DNA of 64,000 bases from assembly GCA_963556255.1 (NCBI GenBank), contig OY744611.1, positions 6,432,736 through 6,496,735 on the forward strand, written 5' to 3'. Shown piece by piece: positions 20,797 through 32,439 of the stretch. Every line of letters begins with the position of its first letter. The first letter of the stretch is position 1. The DNA comes from Allolobophora icterica (lineage: Eukaryota; Annelida; Clitellata; Crassiclitellata; Lumbricidae). Under the pieces are notes generated by a model. The model ran no database searches and was not told where the DNA came from. It saw nothing but the letters and a program-made list of their open reading frames with translations. A program made the translations under genes and the position numbers.

Positions 20797-22331
20797 CTAA
20801 AAGCAGAAAAGTACAGTAAGTGTATAATAATTTTTGTTTCTCGAGTGTAATTTTACTTAACCGCCGTTTTACTAAATCAGTTATAACATTGGTTTATCAC
20901 TGATTAGATATTCTTTACCTTCTATATTCATCGCTCTTCCTGCGTTTAGTCTTATTTAAGCCCATAAAATTGGACATTTACTATCGAATGATAATATCCT
21001 GATAAGCTACTTATTACGCGCCAATTTATGCAGGGGATAAATAAGTCTTCAACTGTTTGCGAGAAATGTTAAGAGAACGAGTAGACATCGGGCAAAGCAC
21101 GCGAGAGTGAATCTTTGTGCTAAAAGGCAATAAACTGGAATAAATGCTGGATGGCAAGAGGATGGATATCACAATTGTTGGTCGTATGTCAGAGTATATT
21201 ACCATTTAAACTTTAAATTTAGTGAATTGACATTAAATTTGATCGATATAGGCCCTATGAATGAATGCACATTAGGTTAACCTAAATTTTCTTAAACCGA
21301 AAATAAACTTCTCTTTCGGGTAATTGCTTTCCTTCTAATGACCATGAGATTACGAAAGGATGATTTTAAAACGTTCCTCCATAGACAGAGCGAATACCAA
21401 GAGTAGGGTGGAGCTTATTTTCACATTTTGTAAATGTGAACCTCCTACCTTCTATTTTTGTTCACATATATAAAGAAAAAGTTCAGGCCAAATATCTACT
21501 CCTTTGGTGAATATTTACTGGTAGCTCAATGTCACTGAAGTTTTACAGGTTCCAAATAGTAAGGATCAGCATATGGCAATCACAAGCTTGAACAACAATG
21601 TATCCATTTGAGTACAACAGCTTGTAAAACTGTAGTTGGTCATCTAAATAAATAAACCAGTAAAATAATCACACATTAGTTACATGACATTCCCACAAAA
21701 TTAATTTATGTCATGACTCGTGATCATTATTTTGCTGACATCATCAAGTCTTGCTGCGAATTTCTTTCCCTGTTTCTGACAGAGGCTGACTCATACTGCT
21801 TACATCAGCATCTATTGGATTGTTTGGACATTGAACAAGTTCAGGCACGCTACTGAGAGACTGCTGATATCATCAGATGCATAGACCATATAAACCAGAA
21901 ACTGCTCAAACACCTCACATAATACATTTTTGTTCATTTTGGCAAAGTGATTAAATATTAAATATGGCGGCAGCAGCAACTAGATCTAAAACTGAAGTGT
22001 ACCTCCTTGGTTCAACATTAACTGAATTAACCGGCAACAAGTTGCCATCCTTCAACTAAAACAAACTATCAGACAGTCATCAGCTGTTACAGTCGAAAAG
22101 CTGGCAATACTTTATCAAATGGCAAGGTTCCCAATGATGAATCCAAGAAATTGCATAACCAAACTAGAACGAACATTTGAAGAAGGCGTTTGCTGAAGAA
22201 AAACAAGGGGCGACAATCTGTAACACAGCAAGCAAATGAGGCTGAATTTGTTTGTAGACTAGATTACCTTTTTGACATTTCTCATCTTAGAGCACTCGAA
22301 ATGATAACAATTCCAGAGGGCTCGTGAGTTC

Positions 22332-24560
22332 TTGTTAGCTCAGCGTGAGAAAGGACGTAGAGGGTCAATGGTAGGTGTGGATGCAAAATTAACTGCAAAG
22401 GAGAAACGATCAGCAGAAAGACAGGAACAGATGCTTGCCAGAAAACGTAGAATGGAAGACTTAAAGAGAAGTGGTAAAGAAATAGCAGAACTAATAACCT
22501 CAAGCAGCAGCACAGATACTGAAGAAGAAGATGCAAGCTGTAAGGAAGACAGAGTAACTAGTGAGGGAGCAGTTGGAAGTAGCTTATCTGAGACATCAAG
22601 TAAGAGAAAGAGAAGCAGAACAAGTATTATCACACCAGAGCTAGCAGCTGCCTTGGACAGGACGAAGTTATCTGATCGTAAAGCAACCTTTGTTACTGCA
22701 GAAACTGTGAAGAGCCTCGGTTACGGAATTACGATATCGCCCTCAATCGTGATACAATTCGCAGAGAAATAATCAAACACAGGACTCAGCAAGCAACAGC
22801 TTTACAAGACAAGTTCCAAACTACATGTAATGTACCCCTGGTAGTCCACTGGGATGGTAAACTCATTGCTGATCTTACAAGTAAAGAAAAAGTTGAAAGA
22901 CTTCCAGTAATTGTTTCTGGCAATGGAGTTTAGAGACTTCTAACTGTGGCAAAGCTAGCAAGAGCAACAGGTGAAGATCAAGCTTCAGCTGTCTACATGG
23001 CTCTGGAGGAATGAGGCATAGCTGATAGAGTTCGAGCAATGTCTTTTGATACAACAGGCTCCAACACTGGCCGGATTTCTGGCGCCTGCGTCCTCCTAGA
23101 ACAGAAGCTAGGTAAGGAGCTGTTATCACTAGCATGCAGGCATCATGTAATGGAGCTGATCATTGGTGCAATGTATCAAGTCTGTCTGGGATCCACATCA
23201 TCACCGGAAGTTCCACTCTTTAAGCGATTTCAAGGTAATTGGAAGTTCATTGATCAACAGAAATATGAAACAGGATTGACAAATAACACAGTATCAAGAT
23301 CACTGCAAGACATCAAAGATGGTGCTTTTGAGTTTGCAAACAGCTATCTGGAAAACAGTCAGCCAAGAGATGACTACAGAGAATTCACTGAACTTGTTAT
23401 TATCTTTCTTGGTTCCATCCCACAGAGAGGGGTCAGATTTATGGCACCTGGAGCCATGCATCATGCACGCTGGCTCTCAAAGGTAATTTACTGTTTGAAG
23501 GTGTGGATGTTTAGGGGCCAGTTCCACTTAACACAAAAAGAAGAGAAGGGATGTTTGTAACTTTTCTGCACGTGTGTACTTGGAAGCCTGGATTTCAGCT
23601 CCACTGACAGCCAGCCAGGGCTGTAGTCGAGGGTATACGCGGGTATACAGCGTATACTTACCTCTCGAGAAATTTGAGAGGGGACACTCGGGACTGTAAC
23701 GCGGGTATACAGCGTATACTTACCTCTCTAGAGACCGTATACCCAGCGAATAACGAAATTTTTTCTAAAAAGAGAGGTTTTCAAAGGTTTCGAAGGCGAA
23801 TGACTAAAAAAAAAAAAAAAAAAAAGGTCATCAACTTTTTTCAGAGACGAAATCGTAAAATGGAATGGCAAGAAATTTGTTCAGAATTCGTCTCTGAAAT
23901 TTTCTTAGACGAATTCCTAAAAAAGGTCATCAAAGCCCTGGGTGACGCCGCTGCTCACCGGTAGCGTGTACTCACCTCAAATTTTACCACTACAGCCCTG
24001 CAGCCAGCGCTCCTTACAATGACCTTCCTCTTCTGAAATCACTTCTTGAATACTCGGCAATCAACACGACAATATCCAAGGCAGCATCTCTCACATTTTC
24101 AAAACACTTATGGTATTTGTCGCCAGAATTGGTTGCTTTAGCTTTTTTCGACAACCATGTAAGTTCTGCTACAAAGAGGCTAATGATTACAGCGATGCAA
24201 AAATGATGATGACGCTGAATAAGGTCACACTAAACGAATCAGTTTTGACCTGGACACATTCATTGAAAAAAATCTTGAGGACTTTATATCTGCGAAGTCA
24301 CGGACTCTGTTTGAATTAATGAAACTTCCAGATACATTTCTCACTGTACATACTGACCTGTGGAAAGATAGAGAGGACTACCAGAAGGCTGCAGAGTCAG
24401 CATATGCCATTAAAGTTGTTAACGACCATGCAGAACGCAGCATGGCACTCATCCAGTAATTCAGTGACCTAATGACTCATGATGAATTACTGCTTCAGTA
24501 TTTGCTGCAAGTTGATCAACAGCACCGTCAGGCTTATCCAGACTCCAAGAAAGAGACACT
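22332..24560 (+). pseudogene. hAT-type transposase (broken)
   Basis: Pieces in three frames. 22332-22772 gives a charged N-terminal region (EKRSAERQEQMLARKRRMED) and 'RKATFVTAETVKSLGYGI'. A frame change follows near 22740; the next part has VHWDGKLIADL, 'VERLPVIVSGNGV' and an in-frame TAG (22932-22934), then a TGA near 23012. 23039-23560 carries SFDTTGSNTGRISGACVLLE, LACRHHVMEL and PLFKRFQGNWKFID. After the MITE the C-terminal part continues ('LKYSAINTTISKAAS'-like sequence near 24040-24090). The Asp residues in HWDGK and SFDTT are the likely first two catalytic acids of an RNase H-like DDE core. Inactive. Confidence 0.75.
23616..24000. mobile_element. hAT-type MITE nested in the transposase pseudogene
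   Basis: Termini CAGGGCTGTAGT and ACTACAGCCCTG form a perfect 12-bp inverted repeat; flanks repeat CAGCCAGC (23608-23615 and 24001-24008). It contains two direct copies of a roughly 33-bp block beginning CGCGGGTATACAGCG (23638 and 23700) with the palindromic core GTATAC, and a poly-A run at 23806-23824. It sits inside the transposase coding region, which shows that the host element was already a target when this one moved. Confidence 0.9.
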
Positions 24561-24960
24561 CTCTGCCTCTACTAAAATAAACTGAGAAAGTTGCATTGGA
24601 CGTTTTACTAAACATTTCTAATTTTGTGCGTTTATAATTTTTGTTCATTGCATTTTTGAATTGTAACCCATCAGCTTTTTTGAATGTAGAGTCTTCATGA
24701 CTATTTAACTTGGCTGTAATTGTCAAAAAAACTGGAACAAGTCTGGTTTACCGAAACAGCTCTTGTATGTTTTCATTTGTCAAAAATCGCTCTTTTATAA
24801 ACTTTGTGGCCATTGAGCTACCTCTAAATATTAATATAGGCCTAAGTTCAAATTTTTCCTGCAATAATTTGAGACCAGTTGGAATAGTTCTGGAGGGTAG
24901 GATCACAAAAAAGGAAGCGATTCATTTTTTCCCTATTTTAAGCACCACCCTAACCAAGAG

Positions 24961-25480
24961 TATCCTATTATGGTGAAGTTGCAGAAAATTACGAAGTCTT
25001 TGGCTAAAGCCATAACTAATTGCTCAAGATATGAACACACATATTTGCATAGGCTTCCTGTTCAGGAAAGAATTAGTTTCAAGTTGGGGCTCATAGTTTA
25101 TAAAACTCTTAACTCTATGCAACAATAATACTAAAATCAGTCCATATTCTCCAGACTTTTCGTTATTCAACTGGGTAATCTGATAGTCTTTCTCTGGTCA
25201 TACCTAAAACAATAATTGTTCAAGATGAATGAGCTTTTTCAGTTGCTGGAACAAGTCTTTTTAACGCTCTCCCTGTGTCTGCCCGTTGTTCTCAGTCCAT
25301 TGTGTCATTCCATTCTCAACTTAAAAATTACCTCTTTCAAATTCTTATCCACCTTAGTCTTACGGACTGGCCTTATAGATATTGACCTGATTATGGCTTA
25401 GTTTTGGTGTGTCATCGGTTCATGACTTGTGCATCTGATACCGGCGCCATAGAAGTGACAAATTAATAATAATAATGACC
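24961..25480 (+). pseudogene. LINE RT C-terminus and 3' UTR fragment
   Basis: Starts directly after the target duplication of the hAT-type element. The frame shows 'KITKSLAKAITNCSRYEHT' and 'LHRLPVQERISFKLGLIVYK', the conserved end of CR1/L2-type RT proteins (HWLPV..RI.FK). Frame changes follow. The 3' UTR (ATTGACCTGATTATGGCTTA, 'CCGGCGCCATAGAAGTGACA') matches 44655-44740, another copy of the same family. The tail is TAATAATAATAATGA. Confidence 0.7.
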
Positions 25481-25567
25481 TACGTTTTATATGAATCTGC
25501 TCGAAAGCCGGTATCATAAAACCTTTCTAAAAAGTAACTATGGTATTACAGCAGAGCGTATAGTTAT

Positions 25568-25568
<1 letters not shown>

Positions 25569-25650
<82 letters not shown>
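25569..25650. repeat. (TAA)n microsatellite, 5' side of the R2-like LINE
   Basis: About 27 uninterrupted AAT/TAA units ending immediately before the LINE 5' sequence GGAGTTACGGTC. Confidence 0.95.
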
Positions 25651-25651
<1 letters not shown>

Positions 25652-28600
25652 GAGTTACGGTCTTGCCGAGTGGTCGCACGTTTTGACCTGAGTCGTATTA
25701 TTGGTTTTAAACTGTTTCTTGGTTAACTTCAACACGTGGTTTGGGTTATTTTGCTTTCTGGCATTAGCATAGCTGTCAGTGAGGACAAGCAGGTTGATTT
25801 TGGGTAGGGTTTTGGGGTCATTTTGGCCACTTTTGGAGACAATATGTGTGGTGAGTGATAATACAGGTCAGTCCCATGTCGAGGCGCGCTAGCCAATCAG
25901 CGCCTTCACGTGAACAGGTCGTTGCGAGTTGCACGAGTAGTACAAACGTTGTACACAACGGGGTCAACGTTGGAGTCAGTGGACTGGAACCGACCAGCGG
26001 GAGGCGTGGTCAATCACAGGACTCGGTAGGCCAGTCGAACAATATAAACAAAACGAATAAGGCTAGCGGTTTGTGCAGTCACTGCCTGGCGGTAAGACAA
26101 CTGCATCTCAAGGATGGCACCGTACACAATCATGGCCCAAGAAATAGCCCATGCCCCGGATCGCGACAACCGCCGCTGCGGATGGAGCAGACGGATGAGG
26201 CCACTGAGGGGGCCGGTGGGGTCGACCCCTTGATGGTGTGCCAGCCAGCGATACAGGAAAACCACGGATCTCGAACCCGACCGGTAGCAGGGAATCTTGT
26301 CAGTAACAACGAGAGCCAGAGGCACAACAGAGCGAAGCTGGGAGTGGGCACACAGCAACACCCAGGTCACCCGAGGGGAAAAGTGCTCAAACACATACCA
26401 AAGGGAGCACGATTTGCATGCGCAAGGGCCCTCATATCTATACTGAGGACCATCGTGGAGAAACCGCAAGACGTCGAAGCCTGGCGCCGGCTGTTGTGGT
26501 TTGCGCCGAGCATTCTGGCGCAGCCCCCTCGTGCAGGCAAAAGACGTAACTTGGCCAACATCATAAAGAAAAGAATTGATAGACGGGATCATCTGGATGG
26601 TGAGATGGAGTTAGAAGGCGGGCATGAGAGACGCGGAGGACGGGCTAATGACAGAGACTTGCTTCTTGCAGCTGTCAATGCAAAATTGGAGGAGGGGAAC
26701 TTAAGAGCTGCATGCCGCATCTTGTGTAATAGGGATCATCCGGTCAGAGCTACAGAGGAAAACTGGGCAATAATGCAAGAAAAACATCCAGCCGATGAAC
26801 AGCCGACCAGGATGGCGGATCTTCCTGATCCGGCTGAGAACTCTCCATACCAGATATTGGAGACGGAGCTAGTTGGATTGGTAAGATCTTTTCCCGTTGG
26901 CTCAGCAGGTGGACCGGACGGCTTCCGCCCTCAGCTCCTCGTGGACCTGCTAAACAACAAAGAGTCTTCGGAGGACCTCGTCCAGGCGCTTACGGGATTT
27001 GTTAACATCATGCTGAGGGGTGAGTGCCCCGATGAAATCCGCAGATTGATGTTCGGAGGCACCCTGATTGCACTATCTAAAAACACCGGAGGCCTGAGAC
27101 CGATAGTGGTTGGATATGTCTGGAGAAGACTCACAGCGAAGGCTGCAAATAAGTATGCAGTCAATAAATTGGCTTCATTCTTCGCCCCGCTCCAGGTGGG
27201 CATCGCCACCCCCGGAGGGTGCGAGACGGCGGTCCATGCGGCCAGAGCATTTGTTACAAACATGCCTCAGAGGCAGGTCTTCGTCAAATTAGACTTCAGT
27301 AATGCGTTTAATACTCTGAGACGAGACGTAATGCTACGGGCAGTTCATGAGATCATACCCGACCTATACCCGTTCATACATCAGGCGTACGCAACGGAGT
27401 CACTGCTCCAGTTCGGGGATTTTGTAGTCTGCTCACAGATGGGGCCGCAGCAAGGGGACCCTTTGGGCCCTTTGCTTTTCTGCTTGCCATTGCAGCCTGC
27501 CTTACGTTCACTGGCCTCCAGCTTCCGAGTTGGGTATCTGGATGATCTGTCACTCGGAGGAAGACCGGAGGACGTGGGCCATGACATGAACATCATATTA
27601 GGCCTCGAGTCGACCTTAGGCGTACACCTGAATAGACAGAAGTGTGAAATTTTGGCGGAGGATGCAGATACAGATAAAGCATTCGATGACTTCAAACGAG
27701 TAACCAAGGACTCAATAACTTTGCTTGGGGCGCCAATCTGCAGAGGAACAGCGCTGGATGAAACACTGCAAGACCATTCGGATAAATTGGAGCAGGCAAT
27801 GAGAGACATGAGGAGATTGCCTACGCAGGGAGCCTTGATGCTCATGAGATGTTGCTTCGGGGCGGCGAGGTTGACCTTCCTGCTCAGAACCACACAGTGT
27901 TGGGGCCACCCTATGTTGAGAACAATGGATGAACAAATGAGACAGGGACTGGAGGCAATCGTCAACATCAGACTCAGCGACATCCAATGGACACAGGCGA
28001 CACTACCGATAAGGGACGGTGGATTAGGGATCAGAAGGCTTCAGATGCTGGCATCTTCCGCATATCTTGCATCAGCTGCATCAGCCAGAAATCTCGGAAC
28101 CGCTATCCTTCATTCGGATGACTGGAAAGACGTCTTCAGAGATGAAATTCTTAACGCACGCAGGACGACGCTCCCGAGCGGAGTGTTAGAAACCATCACT
28201 GCTCAAAAAGTGTGGGATAGACCGCTGATTGAGAAAGATATATCGGAGGTGTGGTCCTCGGCGACAGATCCGCTCAGCAGGGCTAGGTTGGGGGCAGTGA
28301 CTTCCGCTCATGCAGGAGATTGGATGTCTGTATTCCCAATAGCCTCCTGTGGGCTGTGTCTCAGCGATGAGGCTGTCCGGGTGGCGATAGGCCTACGCCT
28401 AGGCCTAGAGCTCAGCGAACCACACCAGTGCCAGTGCGGTGTGATGACGGACCAGGGAGGACATCATGGACTGGTCTGTAGACTGTCTGGAGGGCGAGCA
28501 AGCAGGCATTTTACGATAAATGATATCATCTGGAGAGCACTCCAGCGAGCTGAAGTTCCAAGTACCAAAGAACCAACAGGATTATTCCGAAGCGATGGTA

Positions 28601-29059
28601 AAAGACCAGATGGAGCAACGTTGATCCCTTGGTCAAGAGGGAAATACATGACTTGGGACGCCACCAGTGTACACACGTGCGCAAACTCGTACGTACACCT
28701 GACTTCCATAACGCCAGGAGCAGCAGCAGAAATGGCAGCCACCAGGAAGACCACAAAATATGCAGAAATCCCCACTACCCACAATTTTATTCCAGTGGCA
28801 CTAGAAACCCTGGGTCCCATTAATGCTCAGGGCAGGGAGTTCTTATCAGAACTAGGTCGGCGTTTGACCGTTGTTTCGGGGGATCCGCAGGAGACAGCAC
28901 GCCTCTTTCAGCGTCTTTCAATTTGCACGCAACAATTTAATGCCGTTGCATTTCGAGGCACTTTTATACAATTGACCGGTGAAGATGACCGTTAACTCCA
29001 GAACAACACAGATTTTCAGATAGTTTCTAGGAGCCTGAGGGATTATTTTTACCTCGGGC
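25651..29059 (+). mobile_element. R2-like LINE with restriction-like endonuclease, apparently full length
   Basis: One uninterrupted long ORF with about 225 bp of 5' and 65 bp of 3' untranslated sequence. The element begins right at the end of one (TAA)n tract and its 3' end runs through TTTTTACCTCGGGCG into poly-A and a second (AAT)n tract at 29080. No LTRs. The single ORF with RT first and a C-terminal nuclease is the layout of early-branching LINEs (R2/NeSL/Hero type). Because the ORF is undisturbed, this is the most likely recently active element in the window. Confidence 0.85.
25876..28995 (+). CDS. R2-like LINE ORF: zinc finger, RT, restriction-like endonuclease (1039 codons)
   Basis: ATG at 25876 starts MSRRASQ; an in-frame GTG at 25855 is less likely. 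Residues about 60-100 hold a Cys/His cluster (CSHC ... HNHGPRNSPCPG) probably used for nucleic-acid binding. RT motifs follow in order: 'GSAGGPDGFRPQLL', KLDFSNAFNTLRRDVML with the first catalytic Asp, QMGPQQGDPLGPLLF, and YLDDLSLGG with the catalytic DD pair. The C-terminal part has a CxC...HHGLVC zinc motif, the R/KPDG...W..GK...WDATS pattern of PD-(D/E)XK nucleases (KRPDGATLIPWSRGKYMTWD), and KTTKYAEI. These parts fit target-primed reverse transcription with a nick at a preferred site. No frameshift or stop is present. Confidence 0.88.
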   Translation: MSRRASQSAPSREQVVASCTSSTNVVHNGVNVGVSGLEPTSGRRGQSQDSVGQSNNINKTNKASGLCSHCLAVRQLHLKDGTVHNHGPRNSPCPGSRQPPLRMEQTDEATEGAGGVDPLMVCQPAIQENHGSRTRPVAGNLVSNNESQRHNRAKLGVGTQQHPGHPRGKVLKHIPKGARFACARALISILRTIVEKPQDVEAWRRLLWFAPSILAQPPRAGKRRNLANIIKKRIDRRDHLDGEMELEGGHERRGGRANDRDLLLAAVNAKLEEGNLRAACRILCNRDHPVRATEENWAIMQEKHPADEQPTRMADLPDPAENSPYQILETELVGLVRSFPVGSAGGPDGFRPQLLVDLLNNKESSEDLVQALTGFVNIMLRGECPDEIRRLMFGGTLIALSKNTGGLRPIVVGYVWRRLTAKAANKYAVNKLASFFAPLQVGIATPGGCETAVHAARAFVTNMPQRQVFVKLDFSNAFNTLRRDVMLRAVHEIIPDLYPFIHQAYATESLLQFGDFVVCSQMGPQQGDPLGPLLFCLPLQPALRSLASSFRVGYLDDLSLGGRPEDVGHDMNIILGLESTLGVHLNRQKCEILAEDADTDKAFDDFKRVTKDSITLLGAPICRGTALDETLQDHSDKLEQAMRDMRRLPTQGALMLMRCCFGAARLTFLLRTTQCWGHPMLRTMDEQMRQGLEAIVNIRLSDIQWTQATLPIRDGGLGIRRLQMLASSAYLASAASARNLGTAILHSDDWKDVFRDEILNARRTTLPSGVLETITAQKVWDRPLIEKDISEVWSSATDPLSRARLGAVTSAHAGDWMSVFPIASCGLCLSDEAVRVAIGLRLGLELSEPHQCQCGVMTDQGGHHGLVCRLSGGRASRHFTINDIIWRALQRAEVPSTKEPTGLFRSDGKRPDGATLIPWSRGKYMTWDATSVHTCANSYVHLTSITPGAAAEMAATRKTTKYAEIPTTHNFIPVALETLGPINAQGREFLSELGRRLTVVSGDPQETARLFQRLSICTQQFNAVAFRGTFIQLTGEDDR

Positions 29060-29079
29060 GAAAAAAAAAATAAAATAAA

Positions 29080-29206
<127 letters not shown>

Positions 29207-29555
29207 GCGCCAACGGAAACGCCATTCCTAGAATCATGCCGTACCTCTGCCCCAAGCAGTTGGGAGTGGGCCACCAGACGTTTTGTCGCCAACATGGGCT
29301 CGGAATCTATGAGAGTCAAGTTGGACCTATCGAATGCATTCAACACCCCACAACGGGACAGCATGTTGGCATCGGTCGTCGAGATGATTCCGGAACTGGC
29401 CGCGTACTGCCACCTAGCCTACGCCGAACCCTCGCTCCTCCAATTCGGTCGATTCACCATTCTCTCGCAAGAGGGCGCACAGCAGGAGAAACCCTCGGGC
29501 CCCTGCTTTTATGCTTGCCTCTTGTCACTATCTCCCCAAACCACACAATGATTCT
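29207..29555 (+). pseudogene. Second R2-like RT fragment next to the AAT tract
   Basis: The frame from 29294 reads RVKLDLSNAFNTPQRDSML, 'AYAEPSLLQFGRF' and 'EKPSGPCFYACLL', colinear with KLDFSNAFNTLRRDVML through DPLGPLLF of the neighbouring ORF, but clearly diverged, so it comes from a different family and is not a copy of the adjacent element. Upstream of 29294 the RT signal continues in another frame. It lacks the YLDD box and the nuclease. Confidence 0.75.
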
Positions 29556-30693
29556 CACATACACAACATAATGCAAGATGTTATAGTGTAGAGAAGAATA
29601 TATTTGAATTATATAATGTAGGATAGTAGAGCTACGTAAATGTAAATTAACTAAAATGCCAGCAAACTAAGCCAGCAATGTAGCGTTTCATTAATATTAG
29701 GTCGAGGGGTTCATCATATCTACGCAAAGGACAGCAGATGATGTGGACTCACCTCATTGGTCAGGACGAACAGCAGCGCTGATCAAGAATCGCTATGGTG
29801 AAAACGGCTGACGACTCGGTAACCAGGCAACCATGCTGACGTGGCGTGGAGATGTGGCAGTTCGATATTTGATTTCAACTGAACAAGACGGTTCGGGAGC
29901 TCTTTAGTAAATCGACTCGGTGAATGTTTGACTACGTCGATGGAGGCATCGTTAGTCGGCACGATCGGTTTTGTAGAAACAATCGATGCAAGTGAATTTA
30001 TAAGTCGAGACGCTGGTCAGCGGAGATTGTGTAAATCGAGCGAAACGCTCCCAAAACAAACTGTTGCGAAGCGTGACTTTCCGCCATAGGAAGTCAACAT
30101 TTTTTAACAATCTTGTCGGACTGACTTAAGCGGTTAGATTGCGGGAGAAGTGTACGTTACTTTGGAAGCAATAAAGCGTATACTCCAGCTGTAACGACGG
30201 TCTCTACGAGGGAGACACCAATCTGCGCGAAATTACGAGTACAGTGTATTGCCGAGTTTCAACGAAGGAGAAACCAGACGATTTGGAACTGATCTGCGAA
30301 CCAATCAGATGAACAAACGGGTGAACGACAGCTCTTCAGAAAGGAACAAGCCGTGAGAACATTCCTGGTTAAAGAGTCTTACTGGGAGGGTAGCAATAGG
30401 CAATAATATCTAGATAGCAAATGCTGGCTAGGTAGAACATGGGACAATATAGAAATAAGATATCTAGACACTGTTTGAACTGTTACATGCTTTTACTTTG
30501 ATACTTTGATATTTACATTATATTTATATACATTTATATGTATACACAGGTGTTCTATGTTCATGTCTCTAGTCTAGCAGATAAGCCTATGCATTCCCAT
30601 GTCCAGTGTAGGCAAGATAAAGCAGAACTAAAGTAGTCTTGGGTGTAAATATATAACACTAAGTGCTCCTAGTAAAGGGTGGCGCTACATAAA

Positions 30694-30713
30694 TGGGGGC
30701 TCGCTCTCGGGAT
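30694..30713 (+). promoter_or_regulatory. Primer binding site, proline-tRNA type
   Basis: TGGGGGCTCG followed after a small insertion by CGGGAT matches the well-known retroviral proline-tRNA site (TGGGGGCTCGTCCGGGAT) over its first ten bases. It lies five bases after CTACA, the likely LTR end. Confidence 0.65.
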
Positions 30714-31131
30714 TGAATTTTATAATCAATTAAGGACATTGATAAAAACGATTTTGGATCATATCTTAGACACGAGTGCTGTATTTAGATTGAATAGAAG
30801 AAGTTAACAGAGATATTTTACTTACGCGCAAAGTATAGCGTATTTGTCGTCTGCGATACTCATTAGTACGCGTGACGTGTTTTAATTTTGAATTGCTGAC
30901 GTGTGATTGGTAGAAGGCGAGGTCAGGTCAACGGTCGCAAATCGGAAGAGCTAACTATTGGTAGGAGTTACGTCAGGTCAAGGTCGTTCAGTGTTGAAGT
31001 TATTAAACAAGGTGAACTAGCTTGAAAATCGGAAATTTATCTTGAGCCTTGTCTCAAAGGAAATTGATATAGCGTAATGGCTGGTGAGTTTCAGAAGTGA
31101 ATTAAGGTGGCGCAAGACTTAGGATACGCAG

Positions 31132-32396
31132 AAGATGCTGATGGAGAATTTTTCAAGGAGAAACAAAATGAAATTAGGGCAGATAAAAGACGTGAAGCTG
31201 AAGAAAAGCTACGTCTAGCTGAAATCCAAAAGGCAGAGAAAAGGCGTGAGGCTGAGGAAAAGCTACGTCTAGCTGCCTGAAATGGAAAAGGAAGAGAAAA
31301 GGCGTGATGCTGAGGAAAAGCTACGTCTAGCTGAAATGGAAAAGGATCAAAGACGGCTCTCCGAAGAAATGAATTTGAGGAGGATAGAAATGGAAAATAA
31401 AAAGGAAGATAAAAACGTGAGGCCGAGGAGAAGCTACGTCTAGCTGAAATGGAAAAGGAGATAAAACTTATAGAGCTAGAGCTTCAGATGACACATGAGA
31501 CAAGACGAGAAGACGGAGATAGTACAAGACTTAACGGAGATGGAGAGTATTCTGGACAGGCAAATAATGTCAAGCATGTTAAGATGCCCATCTTCAGAGA
31601 AGAAAAGGCTTATTTAAATGCCTATCTTCCTGGAATCGAGAAGACCTGTATAGCATACAGAGTTTCGAATGAGTTATGGGTTCTGACACTTGTAAAGTCG
31701 CTTATAGGAAGAGCACTTGAAGTATACGAAAGGATGAGTATAGAAGAATCTCAAGACTATGAGAAGTTAAAGGAAAGACTTCTCATAAGGTTTAGACTTT
31801 CAGAATCAGGGTACAGAAATAATTTAAAACAAAGCCCTAGAGAAAAAGACGAAAGTCCGGAACAATATGCAGGAAAACTTAGGCGTTACCCCAGACAGTG
31901 GCATCAAATGTCAGGCTTTAGTGAAGACACAGAGGGTTTAGAACAACCCATACTAAGAGACCAGTTCTTCATTATGTGTGACAATGATATGAGATGCTTT
32001 CTAAAGGAGAAAGGGAAACTAAATCTTGAGGAAATGTTGGAACAGTCCCAGCATCTCATAGAAGCGATAGAATCAGATTAAAGGAAATGGATTCATACTC
32101 AGAAGCATAGAGACAAAGAATCCAAAATGCAACCGAGAGACAATAAGCAGAAGAGTTTAGAGAATATAAGCAACTCTCACAACAAATTTAGAGAACAGAG
32201 CGAGTTCAGAAATAGAAACCAATTCAAGACTAATTGGAAGTTCACCGGCAACAAGAAATATAGAGTAGAAACAGAAACCCAGAAGACGGGATGTTTCCGC
32301 TGTGGGTCAAAATCTCACAAAATAGCCCAGTGCAGTGAGAAAGACAAAACAGAAAGACAGCATAAAATGAAAATGGCGATAAGCGAGAAGCAGTAA
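31132..32396 (+). pseudogene. Gmr1-like gag: coiled coil, SCAN-type capsid, zinc knuckle (broken)
   Basis: 31132-31448 encodes four imperfect copies of a charged helix unit (KRREAEEKLRLAEMEKEE type, about 57-60 bp per DNA repeat); a 4-bp duplication at about 31277 (CTAGCTGCCTGAAATGG) breaks the frame. 31449-32081 is the capsid part: FREEKAYLNAYLPGIEK, 'LVKSLIGRALEVYERM', 'YEKLKERLLIRFRLSESGYR', ESPEQYAGKL and 'LRDQFFIMC', the pattern from which vertebrate SCAN domains derive. 32127-32396 carries CFRCGSKSHKIAQC (CX2CX4HX4C). A stop (TAA at 32079-32081) separates capsid and knuckle. Probable start ATG at 31078 is followed by an early TGA. Confidence 0.75.
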
Positions 32397-32439
32397 TTTC
32401 ATGCTGTTCTGCATGTGTTGAACAAGGAGGAAAATGTAT

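Larger units (their letters stand above)
21404..24952 (+). mobile_element. hAT-type DNA transposon with decayed transposase
   Basis: Starts TAGGGTGG and ends CCACCCTA, flanked by perfect 8-bp duplications ACCAAGAG (21396-21403 and 24953-24960). TIR similarity beyond the first bases is weak (AGCTTATTTT versus TGCTTAAAAT), but a subterminal GGTAGCTCAATG occurs near both ends in inverted orientation (near 21521 and 24810-24825). Carries a recognisable but broken plus-strand transposase and a later MITE insertion (23616-24000). Same family type as 10355-12684 by termini and by the LACRHHVMEL block. It landed just upstream of, or inside, a LINE 3' fragment that resumes at 24961. Confidence 0.88.
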
